Positions 30,850 through 41,361 of a DNA stretch of 64,000 bases are shown in pieces (position 1 is the first letter of the stretch; every line of letters starts with the position of its first letter). The stretch spans positions 531,823 through 595,822 of the forward strand of contig RHPI01000638.1 of the NCBI GenBank assembly GCA_009103225.1. Direction: 5' to 3'. The notes below the pieces were generated by a model. It did not search any database. It saw only the letters and a list, made by a program, of their open reading frames with translations, and had not been told where the DNA came from. The stretch comes from Chlorokybus atmophyticus (Eukaryota > Streptophyta > Chlorokybophyceae > Chlorokybales > Chlorokybaceae). The position numbers and the translations under genes are program-made.

Positions 30850-31580
30850 CCATGCCAAGAAGTAACTTGACCGCTCCAAGGTCGCGCACTGCGAATGCTT
30901 GCTGTAGTCCGTTTTTTGTCTCCTTTAGGTCTTCAACTCGCTTGGCCGTGACAATGATGTCGTCCACATACACGAGCAAGTAAACCTTCTTTTTTTCGTG
31001 AATGAAGAGCCTCGGATCCGTTGAGGATGCTTTGTAGCCGAGTTTCTCCAACTCTTTCGTGAGGCCAATGTGCCACACGCGTGGTGCTTGTCGCAGCCCA
31101 TACAAAGCCTTGGTCAACTTGCAAGCCATGCCTGACTCCCCTTCTGCGTAGCCTGGTGGTTGCTTAATGTAGATTTCTTCCTCTCGCTCACCGTAAAGGA
31201 AAGCAGTCTTCACATCAAGGTGGTGACACTCGAGGTCTTCAGCAGCAACCACGGCAAGCAAAGTGCGAAAGGTTGCGTGCTTACTTGCGGGTGCAAACAC
31301 CTCGTTGAAGTCTACACCTTCTTGTTGCAGAAATCCCTTTGCTACTACCCTTGCCTTGTAGCGCTCAATGTTGCCTTGACCATCACGCTTCACCTTGAAC
31401 ACCCACTTGACTGAAATGGGTTTCACACCTTGCGGGGCCTTCTGCAACACCCAAGTGTTGTTGGCATGAAGCGATGCATGCAATCTCATCATCCATAGCT
31501 CGCTGCCATTGCTCTGCATCTGGTGCTTGCAATGCCTCCTCGTAGGTGCTTGATTCTTCACTCTCTTCATCGTGCACACT
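30850..31580 (-). pseudogene. Copia-B reverse transcriptase, first part
   Basis: Frame 31579-30812 reads NNTWVLQKAPQGVKPISVKW, RYKARVVAKGFLQQEGVDF, LDVKTAFLYGE, YGLRQAPRVWH and LVYVDDIIVTAK: the RVT_2 domain of Copia with its YVDD catalytic site. It breaks at VIERDRA, the permutation point. The link to integrase upstream is frameshifted near 31480. Confidence 0.85.
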
Positions 31581-32987
31581 GGCGACGTGTGCCTTGTGGA
31601 AGTCAGGTGCTTGTCTCTCCCTCACGGGGTAGCGTCGAGCTTGCTTCTGCTGCTTCTGCTTCTCGCCTGCTACAGCTGAGCTCTGCTCTTTATTGATGAC
31701 TGATGCCTCGCCTTCAACCTCTTCTCTGCTTGAAAGCTCTTCAGGTTGTGCTTTGTCATCTTCATCTCGAGGGTAGAAACCTTTTTCAGCTTCAACTTGT
31801 GATGAGCCTTCGTGGAACACAACTTCTCTGCTCACCACAACTTTGCGCGTGTCCTCCAGTAGGACCTTATACGCCTTTGATCCTGGTTCGTAATCAACGA
31901 AGATGCCCTTCTTGCTGACTGGCTCCAACTTGTGTCGCAATTAACTTGGCACAAGTGCATATGCCACATATCCAAACACACGCATGCCACTCACATCTGG
32001 CGCTTTACCGTAAAAGAGCTCCCACGGAGTCTTTTACTCATAGCTGACTGGTTAACGGTTGCGAATGTAATTGGCAGTAAGAACGGCTTCTTTCCACAGA
32101 CTATCCTCCAACTTGGTATCATTGAGCATGGCTCGAACACGCTCCAACAATGTTCGGTTGAGACGTTCAGCTGCTCCATTATGTTGCGGAGTGTATGGTG
32201 CTATTGTCTCATGCCGTATGCCTTTGTTGGCGAAGAACTCTTTAAGCTGGGCGTTTATGTACTCCCCTCCTCGATCACTCCTCATTGCCTTCATCTTCTT
32301 GCCCGATTGGGTCTCCAGCAATGAAATGACTGTGTGCACAGCTCCAGCGACTTTTAACTTGTGAACTTAAGGGAAGACGATGAAAAGCTTGCTGTAGTCG
32401 TCGAGGAAAGTCGCGAAGTACCTTACCCCTCCTTTCGCCACAATGCGCATAGGCCCGCACACGTCCATGTGCACAAGCTCGCAAGGATGCTTGCTACTTG
32501 AAGTAGATGATGGGAACGGCATGCGATGCTGTTTGGCCAACACACAGGGTTTACAGAGCGTAGTTGAAGACGCTTGAAAATCTTCCTTGCTCACAGTGAT
32601 GCCCTTTACCATGTCTTCAGCGACCAGGCGTGTGAGGTTGCTATAGCCCAAATGCCCGAACCTCCGATGCCAAAGCTTAGTTGTCTCCCTTTCTTTCGCC
32701 ATCATAGCCTTGTTGCCAAGAGTCTGCTCCACAATACAGAGCCCTCCTCATTGGGTGCCGACCATTTACTCGACCCCATCCATGTGTATGGAGCAGCGTC
32801 CCTAACGGATCACTATCTCAGCTGCAACGTGTTCAGCAACTCTCACCCAGAACAAGCTTGCAGCAGCTCCGGGTACATGCGACACTTCACGCAACACCAC
32901 CTCTCTCTCACCATCACCAACCTTGCATTGAAGCCTTACTTCACCAACTTCTATTGCTTCCAGCTCGTGACCACTAAAGCCTTCCAC
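31383..32987 (-). pseudogene. Copia-B GAG-pre-integrase and integrase, with stops
   Basis: HHCC-like zinc region (WHRRFGHLGYSNLTRL, LCKPCVLAKQHRMPF), integrase core DVCGPM, SDRGGEY and HNGAAERLNRT supplying the D, D and E residues, then the copia C-terminal region ending KVVVSREVVFHEG. In-frame TAG, TAA and TGA stops lie at about 32805-32745, another TAA at about 32369 and a stop near 31942. Several of these lesions are identical in the plus copy. Confidence 0.82.
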
Positions 32988-33913
32988 CTTCCACCTTCCT
33001 TGTGGTTGACAGCTTCTTGTAGTTCTCCATCACCTCCTTGTGCGGTGTGACATGCTGGTCACAGCCTGAGTCAATTGCCCATGAAGTTGTATCAAACTTC
33101 CTTGAGGCAGTAAATGCAACACCCTTCTCTTTGCGTTGAGTGTTGCTATTGGTGCCTGCTTTAGATTGCTCCCGTTGGCGCTTGCGACAATCCTTTAGTA
33201 TATGTCCTTTGATACCACAATAGTGGCATGTGAGATTCTTGAACTTTAAGTCGCTGCCTTTCGCCTTGTTCTTGTCTTCATAGTTGCTTGATTTCTTGTG
33301 TTTGTCTCGTATGTAGAAGGCCACAGAGTCTGCTTGCTCTTCCTTCTTAAAGACGCGTTGCTCCACGGTGAGCAACTTAGGTAGCACATCGTCCAGGGTT
33401 AGCTCCGATAACGATGTCTCGAGCAGAGTAGCGACAACTTCGTACTCTAATGGTAGCCCTGCAACAATCGCCAATACGACCTCCGTCTCTTTCATCTTGT
33501 GGCCGACATTGATAAGGTTTACCCACAGCTCTCTCGCACGCGCAACATACTTTGTGACCGGCTCTGCCGTCTTTTGTTTGAAGCGCGCTCAGCTGCTTGC
33601 GTAATTGTATCTTTCTAGCGTTGTTCTTGGCTTGAAATGCAGCAGCAAGCTTTTCCCAAGCTTGTCTGCCATCTTCACATGCTGTGAGCATGGGAAAGTG
33701 ATGTGGCTTGCAGTTAAGCACCATTAGTGAGTGTGCTTCAACTCAATGTTCAAGCCAAACGCTTTCTTCTCCTGCTCTTGGTGCAGATTTCTTCAGATCA
33801 ACATACTTCCACATCTTCTTGTGGAGCAGTAGTGCCTTCATCTCTATGCACCAAGTGCTGTAGTTGTTTGTGTCCAGCTTTGTGATCAGCCCCATATCAT
33901 AGCTTGCCTCCAT
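32974..33913 (-). pseudogene. Copia-B Gag and start of protease
   Basis: It starts at ATG 33913 (MEASYDMGLITKLDTNNYST). The UBN2 domain is frameshifted around 33740 and 33560. The zinc knuckle CHYCGIKGHILKDC and the protease motif WAIDSGCDQHVTPH follow in one frame (33495-32974), which then stops after KVEGGRL. The next part of protease continues in another frame (EGFSGHELEAIEVGEVRL). Confidence 0.82.
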
Positions 33914-34167
33914 CTTTGCCGCGCCTGATTTCTTCTTGCAGTTAGCACTTGAGACTTGCTTTAACAATCTTCACGTGTTGTGACTTGAGCGACTTCAGTC
34001 TTCACTTCAGTCCTTTATGACTGCAACAACTTCAGCCTTCACTTCACTCTTCAGTGATCCTACTTCACTTCACTTCACTTCACGTGATGTAGCGATTTCA
34101 GTAACTTCTGTCTTCAATGACTTCAATCTTCACTTTAATGCACTTTCTCACAGCCTTCACGCGTGGT

Positions 34168-34183
34168 GTGGGCCCATAACCTG
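34168..34183 (-). other. Copia-B primer-binding site
   Basis: GGTTATGGGCCCACAC in the minus sense, next to the LTR end; the initiator tRNA-Met anticodon-arm type. Confidence 0.75.
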
Positions 34184-34445
34184 TTCAGAAGCAAGCATGC
34201 AAGTGAAGAGGGCAAGCAATGACACACAAGAGAAGGCAACACACTTCCCACTTGATTACCAACAGACCGCGGGGTTATATACCCGCCAGTCAGTACACAG
34301 TTTGTACACACTGCTGGTCTACACGCAACAGCGTCCGATATACTGAACTATATCCTACGCTGAAAGATGTGCCACGTAGCTAACTTGATCAGCTTTATAA
34401 CAAGCTATGTGACGTCCTATAAGACTGAGTATCCTAGGAGATATA
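34184..34445 (-). repeat. Copia-B second LTR, lacking its first ~137 bp
   Basis: It covers from the LTR end (plus sense TGTTCAGAAGCAAGCATGC) to CGATTCTCCT, where it is joined to the end of the other LTR. It differs from 34447-34854 at several per cent of positions. Confidence 0.78.
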
Positions 34446-34446
34446 A

Positions 34447-34854
34447 CGATTCTCCTAAGAAGCAAGCATGCAGGTGAAGAGGGCAAGCAATGACACACAG
34501 GAGAAGGCAACACACTTCCCACTTGATTACCAACAGACCGCGGGGTTATGTACCCGCCAGTTAGCACACGGTTTGTACACACTGATGGTCTACACGCAAC
34601 AGCGTCCGATATATTGAACTATATCCTACGCTGTAAGATGTGCCACGTAGCTAACTTGATCAGCTTTCTAACAAGCTATGCCACGTCCTATAAGATTGAG
34701 TATCCTAGGAGATATAACGATTCTCCTAGGACCCTTCTCTGCAGTCCGCGCCAAGACCTTCATGTCCGGAGTCTTCGAGGTCCTCCCATCGAGGTCCCTT
34801 CTCTTCTCTCTTGTATGCAGGGCAGGCTGACCGGATGTAGGAATATCTTCAACA
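34447..34854 (-). repeat. Copia-B first LTR (about 408 bp)
   Basis: In the minus sense it starts TGTTGAAGATATTCC and lacks only its last few bases (CAACA) before running into the truncated second LTR. It follows the 3' tail of RNase H and the GTGGGAG tract. Confidence 0.8.
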
Positions 34855-34899
34855 CTCCCACGCGGGCAGCTTGGCCTCCAATGCTTGGTCTTCTTTCAC

Positions 34900-35730
34900 C
34901 TAAGCACATATGCCGAGTCCCGTGTAACATGCCTTGAACTTCACTGGTGACAGTGACTTCGTCATGAAGTCCGCGAGCATGTCTTCCGTATTGCAATACT
35001 GAAACTCAACCTCCTTCTTTATGACCCTGTCACGCACAAAGTGATGCATGACATCAATGTGCTTCGCCTTTGTCGAGGCGATGGGGTGCTTCAGCAACTT
35101 AAAGGCGCCTTGATTGTCGCAGTTGATCGTGATGCACGCCATCGGGTGCTCCAGATTTGCCATCAGCTTGCGAAACCATAACGCCTCCTTTACTGCGGCC
35201 GATGCTGCCATGTACTCCGCTTCTAAAGTAAATGCTGCTGTTGTAGGTTGCAGCCTACTGTTCCAGCTCACCACGTCTCCATTCAACTTAAAGACGTCAG
35301 CTGTTGCAGACCTCCTGCTGTCGAGGTCGCCTGCAAAGTCTGCGTCGCAGTAGCCCTCCATCTCTGTGCTCCCGCAACCAAACTTGATGCCAACACCTGC
35401 GCTTCCAGCCACGTAGCGCAACACTCCCTTCGCGGCACGTCAATGCTCCATGCTTGGTGCTGACATGTAGCGCGCAAACACTCCTACTGCATGTGCGATG
35501 TCGGGTCTTGTGCACACTGCTAGGTAGAGCATACTCCCAACAAGCTCACCATCGGGGTACTGAGCCTTGTCGAGTATCTCCTCATCCTTTGCTTTGACGA
35601 GGTTGATGCCGAGTGCCAATGGAGTAGACTTGGTCTTTGCTTACTTGAGTCCGAACTTTGTGACGGGTCGTTTTACCATCTGCTCTTGACTGATCTTGAT
35701 TGTGCGTGCTGCTCTGTCACGCTCTATCAC
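34900..35730 (-). pseudogene. Copia-B reverse transcriptase end and RNase H
   Basis: From 35424 the frame is intact to the natural end: YCDADFAGDLDSRRSATADV, LEAEYMAASAAVKEALW, CDNQGAFKLLKHP, HHFVRDRVIKKEVEFQYC, MLADFMTKSLSPVKF. These are the copia RNase H landmarks (D, E, D). Upstream, 35730-35430 carries PDGELVGSMLYLAVCTRPD in broken frames. Confidence 0.82.
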
Positions 35731-35732
35731 TG

Positions 35733-35822
35733 TGTTGAGAAGCAAGCATGCAAGTGAAGTGTGTTGCCTTCTCCTGTGTGTCATTGCTTGCCCTCTTCAC
35801 TTGCATGCTTGGTTCTCAATAG
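35733..35822. repeat. inverted Copia-B LTR ends (foldback junction)
   Basis: The LTR terminus is present twice in opposite orientation: TTGAGAAGCAAGCATGCAAG at 35734-35753 and its complement (CTTGCATGCTTGGTTCTCAA) ending at 35820. The two Copia-B copies meet here head to head (their 5'/upstream sides). Confidence 0.8.
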
Positions 35823-35838
35823 GTTATGGGCCCACACC
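35823..35838 (+). other. Copia-B primer-binding site
   Basis: GGTTATGGGCCCACAC directly after the 5' LTR end. Confidence 0.8.
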
Positions 35839-36121
35839 ACGCGTGAAGGTTGTGAGAAAGAGAAAGAAAGCAAAGTGAAGCAAAGTGAGAATGTGCAGTA
35901 AAGTGAAGATTGAAGTCATTGAAGATGGAAGTCATTGAAATCGCTACATCACATAAAATGAAGTAAAGTGAAGTAGGATCATTAAAGAGTGAAGTGAAGA
36001 CTGAAGTCGTTGCAGTCATAAAGACTGAAGTGAAGACTGAAGTCGCTCAGGTCACAACACGTGAAGATTGTTAAAGCAAGTCTCAAGTGCTAACTGCAAG
36101 AAGAAATCAGGCGCGGCAAAG

Positions 36122-37060
36122 ATGGAGGCAAGCTACGATATGGGGCTGATCACAAAGCTGGACACAAACAACTACAGCACTTGGTGCGTAGAGATGAAGG
36201 CACTACTGATCCACAAGAAGATGTGGAAGTATGTTGATCCGAAGAAATCTGCACCAAGAGCAGGAGAAGAAAGCGTTTGGCTTGAACATTCAGTTGAAGC
36301 ACACTCACTAATGGAGCTTAACTGCAAGCCACATCACTTTCCCATGCTCACAGCATGTGAAGATGGCAGACAAGCTTGGGAGAAGCTTGCTGCTGTATTT
36401 CAAGCCAAGAACAACGCTAGAAAGATACAATTACGCAAGCAGCTGAGCGCGCTTCATAAAGAGACGGCAGAGCCGGTCACAAAGTATGTTGCGCGTGCAA
36501 GAGAGCTGTGGGCGGACCTCATCAATGTCGGCCGCAAGATGGAAGAGACGGAGGTCGTATCGGCGATTGTTGCAGGGCTACCATCAGAGTACGAAGTTGT
36601 CGCTACTCTGCTTGAGACATCGTTATCGGAGCTAACCCTGGATGATGTGCTACATAAGTTGCTCACCGTGGAGCAACGCGTCTTTAAGAAGGAAGAGCAA
36701 GCAGACTCTGTGGCCTTTTACATACGAGACAAACACAAGAAATCAAGCAAATATGAAGACAAGAACAAGGCGAAAGGCAGCGACTTAAAGTTCAAGAATC
36801 TCACATGCCACTATTGTGGTATCAAAGGACATATCTTAAAGGATTGTCGCAAGCGCCAACAGGAGCAATCTGAAGCAGGCACCAATAGCAACACTCAACG
36901 CAAAGAAAAGGGTGTTGCATTTACTGCCTCAAGGAAGTTTGATACAACTTCATGGGCAATCGACTCAGGCTGTGATCAGCATCTGACACCGCACAAGGAG
37001 GTGATGGAGAACTACAGGAAGCTGTCAACCATAAGGAAGGTGGAAGGTGGAAGGCTTTAG
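36122..37060 (+). pseudogene. Copia-B Gag and start of protease
   Basis: The frame is also open from 36068, but MEASYDMGLITKLDTNNYST at 36122 is the start that matches the other Gags. UBN2 domain about residues 60-200 (FPMLTACEDGRQAWEKLAAV, LRKQLSALHKETAEPVTKYV, VVSAIVAGLPSEYEVVATLL), zinc knuckle CHYCGIKGHILKDC, then the protease active site WAIDSGCDQHLTPH with intact DSG. The frame ends at TAG 37058 after a 7-bp tandem duplication (GTGGAAG twice, about 37040-37053). Without it the frame would continue into EGFSGHELEA. Confidence 0.85.
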
Positions 37061-38651
37061 TGGTCACGAGCTGGAAGCAATAGAAGTTGGTGAAGTAAGG
37101 CTTCAATGCAAGGTTGGTGATGGTGAGAGAGAGGTGGTGTTGCGTGAAGTGTCGCATGTACCCGGAGCTGCTGCAAGCTTGTTCTGGGTGAGAGTTGCTG
37201 AACACGTGGGAGCTGAGATAGTGATCCGTTAGGGACGCTGCTCCATACGCATGGATGAGGTCGAGTACATGGTCGGCACCCAATGAGGAGGGCTCTGTAT
37301 TGTGGAGCAGACTCATGGCAACCAGGCTATGATGGTGAAGGAAAGGGAGACAACTAAGCTTTGGCATCGGAGGTTCGGGCATTTGGGCTATAGCAACCTC
37401 ACACGCCTGGTCGCTGAAGACATGGTAAAGGGCATCACTGTGAGCAAGGAAGATTTTCAAGCGTCTTCAACCACGCTCTGTAAACCCTGTGTGTTGGCCA
37501 AACAGCATCGCATGCCGTTCCCATCATCTACTTCAAGTAGCAAGCATCCTTGCGAGCTTGTGCACATGGACGTGTGCGGGCCTATGCGCATTGTGGCGAA
37601 AGGAGGGGTAAGGTACTTCGCGACTTTCCTCGACGACTACAGTAAGCTTTCCATCGTCTTCCCTTAAGTTCAAAAGTTAGAAGTCGCTGGAGCTGTGCAC
37701 ACAGTCATTTCATTGCTGGAGACCCAATCGGGCAAGAAGATGAAGGCAATGAGGAGTGATCGAGGAGGGGAGTACATAAACGCCCAGCTTAAAGAGTCCT
37801 TCGCCAACAAAGGCATACGGCATGAGACAACAGCACCATACACTCCGCAGCAGAATGGAGCAGTTGAACGTCTCAACCGAACGTTGTTGGAGCGTGTTCG
37901 AGCCATGCTCAATGATACCAAGTTGGAGGATAGTCTGTGGAAAGAAGCCGTTCTTACTGCCAATTACATCCGCAACCGTTCACCAGTCAGCTGTGAGCAA
38001 GAGACTCCGTGGGAGCTCTTTTACGGTGAAGCGCCAGCTGTGAGTGGCATGCGTGTGTTTGGATGTGTGGCATATGCACTTGTGCCAAGTCAATTGCGAC
38101 ACAAGTTGGAGCCAATCAGCAAGAAGGGCATCTTCGTTGATTACGAACCAGGCTCAAAGGCGTACAAGGTCCTACTGGAGGACACGCGCAAAGTTGTGGT
38201 GAGCAGAAAAGTTGTGTTCCACGAAGGCTCATCACAAGTTGAAGCTGAAAAAGGTTTCTACCCTCGAGGTGAAGATGACAAAGCACAACCTGAAGAGCTT
38301 TCAAGCAGAGAAGAGGTTGAAGGCGAGGCATCAGTCATCAATAAAGAGCAGAGCTCTGCTGTAGCAGGCGAGAAGCAGAAGCAGCAGAAGCAAGCTCGAC
38401 GCTACCCCGTGAGGGAGAGACAAGCACCTGACTTCCACAAGGCACACGTCGCCAGTGTGCACGATGAAGAGAGTGAAGAATCAAGCACCTACGAGGAGGC
38501 ATTGCAAGCACCAGATGCAGAGCAATGGCAGCGAGCTATGGATGATGAGATTGCATGCATCGCTTCATGCCAACAACACTTGGGTGTTGCAGAAGGCCCC
38601 GCAAGGTGTGAAACCCATTCCAGTCAAGTGGGTGTTCAAGGTGAAGCGTGA
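37047..38651 (+). pseudogene. Copia-B protease end, GAG-pre-integrase and integrase
   Basis: One frame from 37047 to 38651 with in-frame stops TAG (after AEIVIR), TGA (before GGLCIVEQ) and TAA at 37665. Domains in order: protease C-terminus (EVRLQCKVGDGEREVVLREV), zinc region (WHRRFGHLGYSNL, CKPCVLAKQHRMPF), integrase core with D (VHMDVCGPM), D (MRSDRGGEY) and E (PQQNGAVERLNRT), then the copia C-terminal domain (GIFVDYEPGSKAYKVLL) and an acidic linker (EESEESSTYEEAL). Confidence 0.85.
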
Positions 38652-39910
38652 TGGTCAAGGCAACATTGAGCGCTACAAGGCAAGGGTAGTAGCAAAGGGA
38701 TTTCTGCAACAAGAAGGTGTAGACTTCAACGAGGTGTTTGCACCCGCAAGTAAGCACGCAACCTTTCGCACTTTGCTTGCCGTGGTTGCTGCTGAAGACC
38801 TCGAGTGTCACCACCTTGATGTGAAGACTGCTTTCCTTTACGGTGAGCGAGAGGAAGAGATCTACATTAAGCAACCACCAGGCTACGCAGAAGGGGAGCC
38901 AGGCATGGCTTGCAAGTTGACCAAGGCTTTGTATGGGCTGCGACAAGCACCACGCGTGTGGCACATTGGCCTCACGAAAGAGTTGGAGAAACTCGGCTAC
39001 AAAGCATCCTCAACGGATCCGAGGCTCTTCATTCACGAAGAAAAGAAGGTTTACTTGCTCGTGTATGTGGACGACATCATTGTCACGGCCAAGCGAGTTG
39101 AAGACCTGAAGGAGACAAAAAACGGACTACAGCAAGCATTCGCAGTGCGCGACCTTGGAGAGGTCAAGTTACTCCTTGGCATGGTGATAGAGCGTGACAG
39201 AGCAGCACGCACAATCAAGATCAGCTAAGAGCAGATGGTTGAAACGACTTGTCACAAAGTTCGGACTCAATGAAGCAAAGACCAAGTCTACTCCATTAGC
39301 ACTCGGCATCAACCTCGTAAAAGCAAAGGATGAGGAGATACTTGACAAGGCTCAGTACCCCGATGGTGAGCTTGTTGGGAGTATGCTCTACCTAGCAGTG
39401 TGCACAAGACCCGACATCGCACATGCAATTGGAGTGCTTGCGCGCTACATGTCAGCACCAAGCATGGAGCATTGGCGTGCCGCGAAGGGAATGTTGCGCT
39501 ACATGGCTGGAAGCGCAGGTGTTGGCATCAAGTTTGATTGCGGGAGCACAGAGATGGAGGGCTACTGCGACGCAGACTTTGCAGGCGACCTCGACAGCAG
39601 GAGGTCCACTACGGCTTACGTCTTTAAGTTGAATGGAGGTGTGGTGAGCTGGAACAGTAGGCTGCAACCTACAACAGCAGCATCTACTTTGAAAGCGGAG
39701 TACATGACAGCATCGGCTGCAGTAAAGGAGGCGTTATGGTTTGGCAAGCTGATGGCGGATCTGGAGCACCCGATGGCGTGCATCACGATCAATTGCGACA
39801 ACCAAGGCGCCATTAAGTTGCTGAAGCACCCTATCGCCTCGACAAGGACGAAGCACATTAATGTCATGCATCACTTTGTGCGTGACAGGGGTCACAAGGA
39901 AGGAGGTTGA
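38560..39910 (+). pseudogene. Copia-B reverse transcriptase and RNase H
   Basis: Joined to integrase by a frameshift near 38570. RVT_2 runs 38580-39228 (WVFKVKRDGQGNIERYKARV, LDVKTAFLYGEREEEIYI, YGLRQAPRVW, YVDDIIVTAK), then TAA. A second frame (39194-39910) holds PDGELVGSMLYLAVCTRPDI, YCDADFAGDLDSRRSTTAYV, LKAEYMTASAAVKEALW and CDNQGAIKLLKHP. An inserted G near 39893 ends it early; the C-terminal residues are still readable to 40014. Confidence 0.85.
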
Positions 39911-40061
39911 GTTTCAGTATTGCAATATAGAAGACATGCTCGCGGACTTCATGACGAAGTCACTGTTACCAATGAAGTTCAAGGCATGTTGCACGGGACT
40001 CGGCATAGGTGCTTAGGTGAAAGAAGTCCAAGCATTGGAGGCCAAGCTGCCCGCGCGGGAG

Positions 40062-40460
40062 TGTTGAAGATATTCCTACATCCGGTCAGCCTGCCCTGCA
40101 TACAAGAGAGAAGAGAAGGGACCTCGATGAGAGGACCTCGAAGACTCCGGACATGAAGATCCTGGCGCGGATTGCAGAGAAGGGTCCTAGGAGAATCATT
40201 ATATCTTCTAGGATACTCAGTCTTATAAGACGTGGCATAGCTTACAAAGCTGATGAAGTTAGCTACGTGGCACATCTTACAGCGTAGGACATAGTTCAGT
40301 ATATCGGACGCTGTTGCGTGTAGACCAGCAGTGTGTACAAACTGTGTACTGACTGGCGGGTATATAACCCCGCGGTCTGTTGGTAATCAAGTGGGAAGTG
40401 TGTTGCCTTCTCCTGTGTGTCATTGCGTGCCCTCTTCACTTGCATGCTTGCTTCTCAACA
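40062..40460 (+). repeat. Copia-B 3' LTR (399 bp)
   Basis: It starts TGTTGAAGATATTCC, preceded by GCGCGGGAG, and ends GCTTCTCAACA. It has GGGTATATAACC as a TATA-like box near 40358. Confidence 0.88.
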
Positions 40461-41361
40461 TGATAGCCGCATGGTAGGTGCTTGGCTCTTTCTCCTTAAT
40501 AATATCAGCGCTCATAGCTTGAAACCTTTGGGTGAAGTGTGGTGGCGCTCTTGTTCGCAGAGGGTAGCGCCTCTCTTGCTCCTCAACAGGTGCAATCACT
40601 TCCTCCTCGAGGTGTGGCGCATCGCCAGGGACCTCCGTATTAACAAGTGGTGCGACAACGACCTCCGACTCATCGGTAATGTTAATGTCCATAATTGGTG
40701 AAGGTGTTGTCAATGTTGTTGCCACCATCTTAACATTGAAAACAACATCCCTGCGAACCATAATCTTGCCGTCCTCATGTAAGATCATGTACGCCTTGCA
40801 GTTGCGCTCATATCCTATAAAGACGCCTGTCTCCCTCACATTCTCCAGCTTCCTCCTCAAGTGCTTAGGGATGTGCGGATATGTCTTGGCTCCAAACACA
40901 CGCATGTGCATATCATCGGGCTTCTCACCATGAAACAACTCCCACGGGGTCTTGGCTTGGTTGCTCGTAGGTGACCTGTTACGGACGTAGTTGGCCGTGA
41001 CAAATGCCTCAGCCCATAAAGCTTTCTTCAGCTTTGCACCTGTAAGCATGGCACGCACACGCTCCACAAGTGTGCGGTTGAGACGCTCGGCAGCACCGTT
41101 TTGCTCAGGGGTGTAAGGTGCAGTGGTCTCATGCTTGACACCGTGCTCTTCCAGGTAGCTCTTCAATGTGTGGTTGAGGTATTCAGCGCCCCGATCACTT
41201 CTCAACGCCAACACCTTTGTCTTTGCTTGTGTAGCCAGTAGAGTGAGAGTCCTCTTAACTACAGCAGCAACAGGTACCATGGCAGACAGCTTGCTGAAGT
41301 CATCTAAGAATCTGGCAACGTACCAACTCCTCCTATGGATGCAACTGGCATGGGTCCGCAC
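40461..41361 (-). pseudogene. Copia-C integrase, truncated by Copia-B
   Basis: The frame is open from 41361 into the Copia-B LTR. Integrase core: VARFLDDFSKLSAMVPVAAV, D in LRSDRGAEYLNH, E in PEQNGAAERLNRT, then ALWAEAFVTANYVRNRSPTS and the C-terminal region GVFIGYERNCKAYMIL. The native protein stops at STYHAAIML, where Copia-B begins. RT is missing. The first catalytic D (HMDVCGPM) is in the neighbouring frame. Confidence 0.85.

Larger units (their letters stand above)
30830..35730 (-). mobile_element. Copia-B, circularly permuted copy with two adjacent LTRs
   Basis: Read on the minus strand from 35730: second half of RT and RNase H, 3' tail, LTR (34854-34447), a second partial LTR (34445-34184), primer site, gag, protease, integrase, first half of RT ending at 30830. 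Both outer ends lie at the same point of RT and share 21 bp (30830-30850 and 35710-35730). The content is one genome's worth of Copia-B in circularly permuted order. A linearised two-LTR circle explains it; an assembly error must be excluded. Confidence 0.72.
35756..40460 (+). mobile_element. Copia-B, plus-strand copy, nearly full length
   Basis: It contains the last ~67 bp of a 5' LTR, primer site (35823), gag, protease, integrase, RT, RNase H, the GGGAG tract and a complete 399-bp 3' LTR ending CTTCTCAACA at 40460. All coding regions are recognisable but broken by stops and frameshifts. It lies inside Copia-C; its right edge touches Copia-C integrase. No target duplication can be checked because the left end is rearranged. 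Confidence 0.85.

Noticed and set aside
37040-37060. Possible programmed +1 frameshift (CTT-TAG-T) at the end of Copia-B gag
   Set aside because: It lies in the middle of the protease, not between gag and protease, and the shift is explained by a 7-bp tandem duplication (GTGGAAG). Both copies share it, which fits a defective parent better than recoding.
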